From CALFML01 sp044222245 (GTDB lineage: Bacteria > Myxococcota_A > Polyangia > Palsa-1104 > JAEUJZ01), in contig JBGANQ010000006.1 of NCBI GenBank assembly GCA_044222245.1, positions 118,090-182,089 of the forward strand: a stretch of 64,000 nt of DNA, given 5' to 3'. The position numbers and the translations under genes are program-made. The notes beneath the pieces are model-generated. The model saw only the letters and a list, made by a program, of their open reading frames with translations. It searched no databases and was not told the DNA's origin. How positions within the stretch are numbered: position 1 is the stretch's first letter; every line of letters starts with the position of its first letter. Shown here piece after piece: positions 8,053 to 18,460 of the stretch.

Positions 8053-8643
8053 ATGACCGCGAACCTCACCTCTCGATCCCTTCTGTGCGCCGCTGGCCTG
8101 GCCCTGTTCTCGGCGACCCTGCTCACCGGCTGCGGCAACGAGCTTGATCCGGAGCAGTTCCCCGAGCCCATCGCCAGCGAGCAGCCCGCGACCCTGGTCG
8201 AGCCGCTGACCGCCACCGACGTCGCCACCCTGCGCGCCCAGATCCTGACCGAGATCAACAAGGCCCGCGCGGTGGCCCGGGTGTGTGGCACGCAGTCGTT
8301 CCGCGCGGCGCCGGCGCTCAAGCGCGACACGAAGCTTGACACCACCGCCCAGGCGCACAGCGTCGACATGGCCACCCGCAACTACTTCAGCCACACCAGC
8401 CTCGATGGCAAGAGCCCCTTTGACCGCATGAGGGCAGCGGGCTACAACTTCAGCGCCGCGGCCGAGAACATCGCCGCCGGCAACGCCGCCGCGGCCGACA
8501 CCGTGAAGCAGTGGCTCAACAGCCCCGGCCACTGCGCCAACCTCATGAGCGCGACGTATGTCGACACCGGCATCGGCTACGGCTACAGCGCGACCTCCAG
8601 GTACAAGCACTACTGGACGCAGAACTTCGGCAAGCCGCTCTAA
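8053..8643 (+). CDS. CAP/SCP-domain (YkwD-like) lipoprotein
   Basis: The 196-residue product starts with a lipoprotein signal peptide ending in LLTGC (acylated Cys about residue 27). From about 57 to 194 it matches the CAP superfamily (SCP, PR-1, Ag5). The conserved pieces are in order: LLTEIN-type first helix, AQAHSVDMATRNYFSHTS, the DRMRAAGY segment, AENIAAG, WLNSPGHCANLM and YWTQNFG. The two His and Glu positions of the CAP cavity are present. Bacterial members are secreted proteins of unclear activity, sometimes linked to lipid binding or cell-wall interaction. The gene is monocistronic as far as can be seen, with GGAGA before the ATG. Confidence 0.88.
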   Translation: MTANLTSRSLLCAAGLALFSATLLTGCGNELDPEQFPEPIASEQPATLVEPLTATDVATLRAQILTEINKARAVARVCGTQSFRAAPALKRDTKLDTTAQAHSVDMATRNYFSHTSLDGKSPFDRMRAAGYNFSAAAENIAAGNAAAADTVKQWLNSPGHCANLMSATYVDTGIGYGYSATSRYKHYWTQNFGKPL

Positions 8644-8700
8644 TACAGGGGGCACGCCGCGCGCTTCCCGCGCGACGACTCACACCGGCCTAACACCTGT

Positions 8701-9141
8701 TCAGCGCACCGCGGCCGTAAGCTGAGTCTCTATCCCATCGCTGTAGTGCAGCCTCCCGAGCAGCGCCCGCTGACCGACCGGCAGCTGACTTGTCACCTTG
8801 AACTTCTTGCTGCTAAACGGCTGCGCCGCGCTCGCGCTGCGAGCGATGTTCACCCGCAGCACCGGACTTGTCCGCTCGCCGCCATCGCGGCAGACCTCCA
8901 CTTCATAGGACACCTTGGCGTGGCGCGCGTCGGCCGAGGCGCAGCCATGCTCGCCAAAGAGCACTAGCGTCGTCAACAGCGCCTCGGGTGGCTGCTGGCC
9001 GCTCTGCTCGGCAATCTCGATGTCCACGCTGAGGGATCCGGAGTCCGGCTCGGCCCGGGCAGTGCGGTCGTCAAGGCCGCTCAGCGCGGCGGCAGCAATA
9101 AAAACACTCTGTAGCCACTGTCTGCTTATCTGCATTGTCAT
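8701..9141 (-). CDS. Exported hypothetical protein, 146 residues
   Basis: I chose ATG 9141 because AAGGAG (9145-9150 on this strand) sits just before it; the frame itself is open further upstream. MTMQISRQWLQSVFIAAAALS is a plausible signal peptide. The mature part looks like a small beta-rich periplasmic domain: it has two cysteines (FGEHGCAS and VEVCRDGG) that could pair, and alternating hydrophobic strands such as LSVDIEIAEQ and FKVTSQLPVG. I know no family name for it. It is divergent from the nitronate monooxygenase gene. Confidence 0.65.
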   Translation of the reverse strand: MTMQISRQWLQSVFIAAAALSGLDDRTARAEPDSGSLSVDIEIAEQSGQQPPEALLTTLVLFGEHGCASADARHAKVSYEVEVCRDGGERTSPVLRVNIARSASAAQPFSSKKFKVTSQLPVGQRALLGRLHYSDGIETQLTAAVR

Positions 9142-9389
9142 GAACTCCTTATACTCGGCAGGAGTCAGCAACCGTCGTGCCACGCCCCCGAGATTCCGAC
9201 GCAGCGACGGAAGATCCAGATCGCGAGGAGTCTTTTCTGCCAGGTTGGCAGCGGCCCGCTGGGCTTGTGTGACGATCTGGCAACCGCTCGCTTGCGCAAG
9301 CGATGGGCTTGTTGCCATGCTGCGCAAGGAGCAGAGTCCACAAGTCACGTTCACCTGGAGATTTCTGCCTTCGGCAAGGAGTGACCGTC

Positions 9390-10451
9390 ATGCTGCCAGA
9401 GCTTCTGATTCCCATCATTGCAGCACCGATGCTCGGGGCCTCGACCCCCCAGATGGTTGCCGCGGTGTCGCAGGCGGGTGGGCTGGGTACGATCGCTCCG
9501 GGGCTGAGCGGTGAGGCGATGGCGCAGGCGGCGGCCGCCGTGCGCGCCGCCACCGACCGGCCGTTCGCCATGAACCTGTTCGTGCTGGAGGCTGCCGCGG
9601 CCGACCCGCAGCAGCTCGCGCGCGCCCTGGCCCACCTTGCCCCCTACTACGCGGCGCTCGGCCTGCCACCGCCCACCGTGCCGACGCGGTGGGCGGAAGA
9701 TTTCGCCGCCCAGTTCGCGGCGCTGCTCGCCTGCCGGCCGGCGGCGGCGAGCTTCACCTTCGGCTGCCTGACCGCGGCGCAGGTCCAGAGCCTGCATGCA
9801 GCCGGCACCGCGGTAATCGGCACCGCGACCACGGTCGCCGAGGCCCGCGCCTGGGCGGCGGTGGGGGCCGATGCGATCTGCGCCCAGGGCTGCGAGGCCG
9901 GCGGCCACCGCGGCAGCTTCCTCGCGCCGGTCGCCGCGAGCCTGATCGGCACCATGGCGCTGGTGCCGGCAATCCGCGATGCGGTGCCGCTGCCGGTCAT
10001 CGCCGCTGGCGGCATCATGGATGGGCGGGGGATCGCGGCGGCGCTCGCGCTCGGGGCGCACGCGGTGCAGCTCGGCACCGCCTTCCTGCTGGCGCCGGAG
10101 GCGGCGACGAGCGCCCCCTGGCGGCGCGCCATCGCGACGGCCGGCGACGATCCGACGCGCCTCACCCGGGCGTTCTCGGGCCGCTTCGCGCGCGGCATCG
10201 AGAACCGCTTCATGCGTGAGCTGCGACCCATCGAAGACGAGCTCCCGCCCTACCCCATCCAGAACGCCCTCACGCAGCCCCTGCGCGCCGCCGCCGCGCG
10301 CGCCGGTGACCCCGAGCTCCTGTCGCTGTGGGCAGGCCAGGGGGTGCGTCAGGTGCGGACCCTGGGCGCGGCCGAGCTGGTGCGGACCCTGTGGGAAGAG
10401 ACCCAGGCGGCGGTGCGCGCGACCGCGCAGCGGGTGGCGGCGCCGCTGTAA
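9390..10451 (+). CDS. Nitronate monooxygenase family flavoprotein
   Basis: A 353-residue FMN-dependent TIM-barrel enzyme of the nitronate monooxygenase / 2-nitropropane dioxygenase family, which oxidises alkyl nitronates (detoxification) or, in related branches, acts as an enoyl reductase. The N-terminus (LLIPIIAAPMLGAS) and GGLGTIAPG belong to the FMN site. The family signature GCEAGGHRG near 170 includes the catalytic-site His, and AAGGIMDGRG plus GAHAVQLGTAF bind the FMN phosphate. The ATG at 9390 is preferred because CAAGGAG lies eight bases upstream; an earlier in-frame start would add a sequence unlike the family. The gene ends in a hairpin (10453-10471). Confidence 0.9.
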   Translation: MLPELLIPIIAAPMLGASTPQMVAAVSQAGGLGTIAPGLSGEAMAQAAAAVRAATDRPFAMNLFVLEAAAADPQQLARALAHLAPYYAALGLPPPTVPTRWAEDFAAQFAALLACRPAAASFTFGCLTAAQVQSLHAAGTAVIGTATTVAEARAWAAVGADAICAQGCEAGGHRGSFLAPVAASLIGTMALVPAIRDAVPLPVIAAGGIMDGRGIAAALALGAHAVQLGTAFLLAPEAATSAPWRRAIATAGDDPTRLTRAFSGRFARGIENRFMRELRPIEDELPPYPIQNALTQPLRAAAARAGDPELLSLWAGQGVRQVRTLGAAELVRTLWEETQAAVRATAQRVAAPL

Positions 10452-10452
10452 A

Positions 10453-10471
10453 GGCCGGCTGCGCGCCGGCC
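10453..10471 (+). terminator. GC hairpin after the nitronate monooxygenase gene
   Basis: GGCCGGC-TGCGC-GCCGGCC starts just after the stop codon. It is a 7-bp all-GC stem without a T-tract; it probably ends or protects the transcript. Confidence 0.4.
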
Positions 10472-10502
10472 GGTGGCGGCGGGAACAGCGCCTGCGGCGG
10501 AT

Positions 10503-10535
10503 AACAAATCGGTTGTTTTCGTAAGGGAAAACAAC
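10503..10535. promoter_or_regulatory. Overlapping AT-rich palindromes upstream of the glucosidase gene
   Basis: GTTGTTTTC-GTAAGG-GAAAACAAC (10512-10535) is a perfect 9-bp inverted repeat. Its left arm also pairs with an AACAA at 10503-10507, giving three copies of the half-site AACAA/TTGTT spaced about 10-18 bp apart. The element is AT-rich in a very GC-rich sequence and lies 66 bp upstream of the glucosidase ATG. That is the expected place for a repressor or activator operator, for example of a LacI- or GntR-type sugar regulator; the protein is not identified. Confidence 0.5.
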
Positions 10536-10600
10536 ATAAATTATCTCATCAATATCCCCCCGCCACGGGCCGCGCCGCCCGCGCACAAGGAACGAAAGCA

Positions 10601-13306
<2,706 letters not shown>

Positions 13307-13458
13307 CCGCCCGCCTGGCTGGCCGCGGGCCGCCCGCGCGGGGCCGCTGCTCGGGCCCGGCAGCGCGATTGTCCGTCGGCAGGCGCCAACGTACGCTACT
13401 TTTTTCAGCGGCCAGCCGATAACCCACTTTGGTTAAGAAGACCCAGGGGGAATTTGCG

Positions 13459-14307
<849 letters not shown>

Positions 14308-14364
14308 GCCGGCCAGCGCCGCCGCCCCGGGTCGCCTGCGGATCGCTTGCCGATCCCCAATAAG

Positions 14365-14568
14365 TCAAGCGCGCGGGCGGGCGTTCGCAATAAGAAGAAA
14401 GCCGTGCGGCGCTCGATCGAAGAAGGCCGAGATCAGCACAGACCAGCCTTCTGCTTCGGGCAACAAGAGCTCGCCGTGCGGCTCCACCAAGAGGACATCG
14501 CCCTGCAACTGAAAGCGATGGAGCCCGATCAAGTGCCAGTCGTGTGTCACCGTCTCTCCCACGACCAT
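14365..14568 (-). CDS. Possible small STAS-like protein or gene remnant (67 residues)
   Basis: A short frame between the tube-protein gene and a membrane-protein gene. The translation (LHRFQLQGDVLLVEPHGELLLPEA, shortened here to the features RFQLQGD, VLLVEPHGEL and HGFLLIAN) resembles the first half of small single-domain STAS-like proteins of myxobacteria, but it stops after 67 residues where such domains need about 110. It could be a 3'-truncated remnant. No clear ribosome-binding site is seen. The opposite-strand frame here is low-quality and looks like a shadow. Confidence 0.35.
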   Translation of the reverse strand: MVVGETVTHDWHLIGLHRFQLQGDVLLVEPHGELLLPEAEGWSVLISAFFDRAPHGFLLIANARPRA

Positions 14569-14719
14569 ACCACGAGCGGCTCGACCCTGCCCCGAGCGCG
14601 CCTGGCTTCTCGCCTCAAGAGACTCGCGGACCTGCTATCGGCGCGGCGATGCAAAGTCCGCGCTGGCAGGTGAAGTCCGTGCTCGTTCGCGCAGCCGGCG
14701 CACCGCAGCAGCGCCGGGG

Positions 14720-15835
14720 CTATCGCTCATCAGGCCGCAGCAAAAGCCGCCAGGCCAGCGGCACTCCGACCGCCAGGCCCGCGAGCATGCCGCCGAAGAA
14801 CCAGGCACTCTTTGCCGAGTCGCTCATCTTGACCACGCCGAGGGCCAGCGCCAGCAAGCCGCTGGCGACGAGCCCGAGCAGCGAGCCGCAGCAGGCGCCG
14901 AGCCAGCTGGCCGCGACCCGTCCGCCCAGGCCCGTCCAGCCCGGACCGAGCTGCGGCTGCGCTGCCTGGTAGGCCGCGGCGGTGCGCGCTGCGGCCTCGG
15001 CAGAGCGCTCTGGACAGCCCAGCAGGCGCCGCAGCTGCTCGGCGGCGCGCAGGTGCACGCGGTAGCCGGGCAGCGGCTGCGGCAGCAGCGCGGTGCTCTC
15101 GCCGCTGGCCAGCCGCACCTGCAGCCGGGCGCCGCGCGGCCCGGGATCGCGGGGGCTGCTAAGGAAGTCCTTGACCTCCCCCCAGGAGATCTCCACCTCG
15201 ACAGGACGCGGCAAGCTCCAGGTCACCGGGGCGCCTACGGAGAGACCCGGGGGCCACTGCAGCTGCATCGCCAGCTGCTGCATTGGCGCGTCCCAGGTAA
15301 AGCGGAAGCGCCGTCGCCCATACCACACCGAGTAGAGCAGCCAGCCGCCCGCCAGCGCGAACGCCGCGCCAAGCCCCAGCATGGCCACTGGCCGGCTGGT
15401 CTCAAGGTGGAGCTGCGGCTGCGCCGGGTCGCTCAGGAAGGCCTGCAAGCGGGCGGCGGCGGCGTCGGCTGCCGGCTCCTCCTGGCGCAGCAGCATCAGC
15501 TCGCGGCCCTCGATGTTGAGCACCAGCTGCCCCCAGCGGGAGACGTGCCCCTTGTTGCTGGTCTGGCTGTAGGCGACCCGCACCGAGCGCAGCGCCGCCA
15601 GCGGGAAGCGCCGCACGCTGCTGGCGCCCAGGCCGGTCTGCCACTCGCACTGCCCGCCGCCGGCGCCGGCGCGCTCGCAGGCCAGGATGTGCCGCTGCAG
15701 TCCGACCACGCCCAGCATCGCCGCCAGGGCCACGATCAGCAGCCCGCCGGCCAGCCGCGCCCGCCGCAGCGGGAACGGCCCCCACACTACCGCCGCTTCG
15801 GGAGACAGATCCGCTTCAGGCAGCTGGTACGGCAT
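14720..15835 (-). CDS. Four-helix integral membrane protein, unknown function
   Basis: A 371-residue protein with a pair of transmembrane helices near each end or middle: LAGGLLIVALAAMLGVVGL (about 25-43), VAMLGLGAAFALAGGWLLY (about 150-170), GSLLGLVASGLLALALGVV (about 315-335) and FFGGMLAGLAVGVPLAW (about 345-362). Between helices 1 and 2 there is a beta-rich segment like a bacterial PH domain (LAALRSVRVAY, LVLNIEGRELMLL). A similar segment follows helix 2 (VEVEISWGEVKDFLSS, LQVRLASGESTALL). It may therefore be a two-PH-domain membrane protein; I cannot assign a role. ATG 15835 gives MPYQLPEADLSPEAA and is preferred over an upstream in-frame start with an unlikely sequence. Confidence 0.75.
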   Translation of the reverse strand: MPYQLPEADLSPEAAVVWGPFPLRRARLAGGLLIVALAAMLGVVGLQRHILACERAGAGGGQCEWQTGLGASSVRRFPLAALRSVRVAYSQTSNKGHVSRWGQLVLNIEGRELMLLRQEEPAADAAAARLQAFLSDPAQPQLHLETSRPVAMLGLGAAFALAGGWLLYSVWYGRRRFRFTWDAPMQQLAMQLQWPPGLSVGAPVTWSLPRPVEVEISWGEVKDFLSSPRDPGPRGARLQVRLASGESTALLPQPLPGYRVHLRAAEQLRRLLGCPERSAEAAARTAAAYQAAQPQLGPGWTGLGGRVAASWLGACCGSLLGLVASGLLALALGVVKMSDSAKSAWFFGGMLAGLAVGVPLAWRLLLRPDER

Positions 15836-16039
15836 GCAATATCTTACGCCAGCCGGGCGGCAAGTGTCGGGCGCCGTCGCGCAGCCCGTCCACCTCGCGT
15901 TGTAACACATAGCAGCTGCCCCGCGCGGACGGCGCCCGTCCCCGGCGCGCCCATCGATCCGCAGCGAGAGCCTTGACTTGCAAGCACTTCGCTCGGCTGC
16001 GGACCGCTTGGGGGGTCAGTCTCTGGCGGTGGGGACTGT

Positions 16040-16978
16040 GTGCTCGGCAAGGGCGGACTCAACGCCGCGGTCGATGGCAATGTCGCCAAGAAGGTCGGCC
16101 CGGTCGATGTGAACAGCAAGCTGCACGCCGACGCGCACCTTGGCAAGGACGGCGCGCGCGCCAACGCCAGCGTCGATACCACGGCCAAGGGCAAGGTCGG
16201 CAACCAGGCGATCGACGCCAAGGGCGGGGCCAAGATCGCCGCCGACAGCAAGACCGGGGTCAAGGCCTCGGGCGGCGTCGATGTCGAAGCCAAGGGCAAG
16301 GTCGGCAACGTCAACACCGATGTCAAGGCGGGAGCGCACGTTCAGGCCGACAGCAAGACCGGCGTCACCGGTGACGCGGGCGTCAGCGCGACCGCCACCG
16401 GCAAGGTCGGCAACTCCGATGTCAAGGCGGCGGGCGGCATCGCCGCCGACAAGGACGGCGTCAAGGGGAACGCCGGGGTGGACGTGACCTCGACCACCAA
16501 GAGCGGCAACACCACCAACACCACCACCGCGGGCGCCCATATCTCCGGCGACAAGAGCGGCGTCAAGGGCGATGCCGGCGTCGAGCACACGAGCAGCACC
16601 ACCAGCGGCAACACGACCTCGACCACCACCGAGAGCGCCCATATCTCCGGCGACAAGAGCGGCGTCAAGGGCGACGCCGGGGTCGCGCACAGCACCACCA
16701 CCACCAGCGGCAACACGACCTCGACCACCACCGAGAGCGCTCACATCACCGGCAGCAAGGACGGCGTCTCCGGCACCGCCGGGGTCGATCACACCACGAC
16801 CACTGCCGCCGGCAACACCACCTCGACGACTCATGAAGGCGCGCAGGTGACCGCGGACAAGACCGGCGTCAAGGGCGACGCTGGCATCGAGCACACGACC
16901 ACCACCACCAGCGGCGGCACGACCTCGACCACCACCGAGAGCGCTCACGTCACCGGCAGGAGTGTGGCCGCCGAGTGA
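16040..16978 (+). CDS. Thr-rich tandem-repeat protein, 5' half of a split gene (copy A)
   Basis: A 312-residue protein of imperfect repeats. Residues 1-140 hold shorter KGKVGN...ADSKTGV units; from about 145 onward there are units of about 33 residues of the form AHISGDKSGVKGDAGVEHT followed by a Thr/Ser run (TTSGNTTSTTTES). It has no signal peptide, no cysteine and no aromatic residue apart from none obvious, suggesting a fibrous or disordered, beta-solenoid-like surface or matrix protein. Start is GTG 16040. The frame ends abruptly within a repeat (AHVTGRSVAAE then stop) without the Pro/Ala C-terminal domain seen in copy B at 38.5-39.5 kb. The last 211 bp are about 95% identical to the beginning of copy B. 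It is best read as the 5' part of a gene whose 3' part lies 21.8 kb away. Confidence 0.6.
   Translation: MLGKGGLNAAVDGNVAKKVGPVDVNSKLHADAHLGKDGARANASVDTTAKGKVGNQAIDAKGGAKIAADSKTGVKASGGVDVEAKGKVGNVNTDVKAGAHVQADSKTGVTGDAGVSATATGKVGNSDVKAAGGIAADKDGVKGNAGVDVTSTTKSGNTTNTTTAGAHISGDKSGVKGDAGVEHTSSTTSGNTTSTTTESAHISGDKSGVKGDAGVAHSTTTTSGNTTSTTTESAHITGSKDGVSGTAGVDHTTTTAAGNTTSTTHEGAQVTADKTGVKGDAGIEHTTTTTSGGTTSTTTESAHVTGRSVAAE
16746..16956 (+). repeat. Long direct repeat, left copy (partner 38546-38756)
   Basis: About 211 bp match the partner copy with roughly ten substitutions (about 95% identity, no gaps), in the same orientation and coding frame. Similarity stops sharply at 16957, after which this copy runs into a stop codon. 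It encodes two repeat units of the Thr-rich protein. Confidence 0.85.
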
Positions 16979-17032
16979 GTTTTCTCGGGAAACCGTCCGC
17001 GCCGCCTCGGAGCTCACGCCATCTGGCCGCGG

Positions 17033-17372
17033 TCAGCCGGCGGCGAGCCGCTTGAGCAGCGACTTGGCCGCCTTGCGGATACCCTGCCGCGGATGCTCCG
17101 CGAATGAGGCGGCCAGGGCGCGGATGTCGCCGGCCAGCTTGGGAGCCGCGGTGGCGACAGCCGCGAGGCCCTGCAGAGTGCGCGCCGCGTGCTTGCTGCC
17201 CCAGGCTGCCGACCCAGTACAGCAGGATGCGCTCGCTCTCGATATCGATATCGATATCGATCTGCACCTGCAGCTGGAAGATTTCCTGGGCAGTGGTCTC
17301 CGGGTCGACCTTGCCGCGGCCGGAGCCGGGGTCTGCCAAAAGGCTAAAATAAACACGGGCAGATAGGGCCAT
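17033..17372 (-). pseudogene. Frame-broken gene remnant with HEAT-like C-terminus
   Basis: Two minus-strand frames make sense only when joined. The first (from ATG 17372: MALSARVYFSLLADPG, then a run of IDIDIDI) ends in ESERILLYWVGSLG. After a frame change near 17205 the other frame continues as SKHAARTLQGLAAVATAAPK and ends with QGIRKAAKSLLKRLAAG, stop at 17033. The joined C-terminus has the helix-turn-helix pattern of HEAT/ARM-type repeats. A GATATC hexamer repeat sits inside. I infer a decayed or sequencing-broken gene; the parent family is unknown. Confidence 0.45.
17241..17261. repeat. GATATC hexamer microsatellite (3.5 copies)
   Basis: GATATC repeated three times plus GAT, inside the frame-broken gene. 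In the minus-strand frame it encodes alternating Ile-Asp. It is a low-GC patch in a high-GC context and a plausible slippage site. Confidence 0.8.
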
Positions 17373-17900
17373 CGGGCGCGGGTCGCGGCGCCGGTCGACT
17401 CCGACCTTCCTCTCCGAGTCCGATCGGATCGGACTGCTGTGGGCTGAATCGTCTGCCGCATGGTCATCCGCTGAGCGGACGCAAAAGGCCACTGATTAGC
17501 CAACCTTGCCCGTCTCTTCGGTCTTGTCCCAGATGCGCGAGGCGCCACTCTGCTCCTTCGCGTAGGCCCCCCAAGGGTCACCGCGCATAGAAAGCACCCC
17601 GAGCTTCCACCCGACGCGTCTCGTCGACATCGGTGCTTGCCTGGCACGCAAGCTGCAAATCAGCGCGATGTACCGAAGCCAGGCCGAGCGGAGCTATCTA
17701 TCACCGAAGCGGTGGTTCGCCACCGCATGCTACCGGGTGTGGTTCGCCGCCTTTTGTGAAATAGAGCCGCAGGAGGTCATCGGAAGATCAAGCAGTTCAA
17801 GCTGGCCCCGTGAGCGACTTGGTGCTGGGGATTCAGAGACGGCCTCGTTCTTGCTTCGCTCTGCGCCTATCGGCTGTCGATGGCCGCTAGGAGCACGAAC
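17373..17900. other. Degenerate stretch upstream of the H-NOX gene
   Basis: About 530 bp with lower GC than the surroundings and no frame that reads like a protein. It holds the TTCG hairpin at 17709-17726 and, at its right end, the H-NOX ribosome-binding site. It looks like decayed sequence at the edge of the 21.8 kb block plus the H-NOX promoter region. Confidence 0.5.
17709..17726. other. TTCG-loop hairpin
   Basis: GCGGTGG-TTCG-CCACCGC forms a 7-bp stem closed by a UUCG-type tetraloop if transcribed. It lies 175 bp upstream of the H-NOX ATG and has no T-tract. It may be a leader structure or a remnant terminator. Confidence 0.45.
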
Positions 17901-18455
17901 ATGTATGGGATGGTAAACAGAGCTCTTGTAGACATGGTCCAATCGGAGTTCGGCACCGAGACCTGGGACGCTATCGCGAAAAAGGCTGAGATCAGCGATG
18001 ACCTTTTTCTGAGTATGAGTCAATACGGCGATGATGTGACCTACCGGCTGGTCGGCGCGACCAGCGAAGTCCTGGGTATGCCGGCGGAGCAGGTCCTGCA
18101 GAACTTTGGCAGCTTCTGGATCCAGTACACCGCCCGCGAAGGCTACGGCGAGCTGATGCGGGTGGCGGGAAACTCGATCTGGGAGTTCTTGGCCAACCTG
18201 GACAACCTGCACGCGCGCGTTGGACTGAGCTTTCAGAACCTCAAGCCGCCATCGTTTCGTTGCTCGCATCGCACCGAGACAAGCGTGCTGCTTCACTATC
18301 GCTCGTCGCGAGCTGGTCTGGCGCATCTGGTCATCGGGCTACTCAAGGGCCTGGGGGAGATGTTTCACACTCCGGTCCGGGTCACCCGCCAGCCGCCGCG
18401 GCCGGGCGAGACTCCCGTCAGCGATGAGGTCTTCCTGGTCGAGCAGGTGGATTAG
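17901..18455 (+). CDS. hnoX: H-NOX heme nitric-oxide sensor
   Basis: A 184-residue stand-alone H-NOX (HNOB) domain that binds heme and senses NO (or O2 in some lineages). It starts with the family-typical MYGMVNRAL. The proximal heme ligand is H104 in NLDNLHARV, and the heme-propionate motif YxSxR is Y133-R-S135-S-R137. The PPSF segment near 116-119 contacts the heme face. ATG 17901 is preferred over an upstream in-frame start because AGGAG (17889-17893) precedes it and the protein then begins exactly like the family. The gene ends five bases before the ATG of the hybrid histidine kinase; the two are surely co-transcribed and probably translationally coupled. I could not settle the distal-pocket residue that separates NO-only from O2-binding members. 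Confidence 0.93.
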   Translation: MYGMVNRALVDMVQSEFGTETWDAIAKKAEISDDLFLSMSQYGDDVTYRLVGATSEVLGMPAEQVLQNFGSFWIQYTAREGYGELMRVAGNSIWEFLANLDNLHARVGLSFQNLKPPSFRCSHRTETSVLLHYRSSRAGLAHLVIGLLKGLGEMFHTPVRVTRQPPRPGETPVSDEVFLVEQVD

Positions 18456-18460
18456 CCGCC

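Noticed and set aside
14347..14673. Plus-strand 108-codon frame after the tube-protein gene
   Set aside because: Its translation is Arg/Ser/Gln-rich and domain-free; the minus-strand frame here reads more like protein.
17709..17726. TTCG hairpin considered as part of a tRNA or small RNA
   Set aside because: No cloverleaf or conserved flanks could be built around it; kept only as a hairpin.
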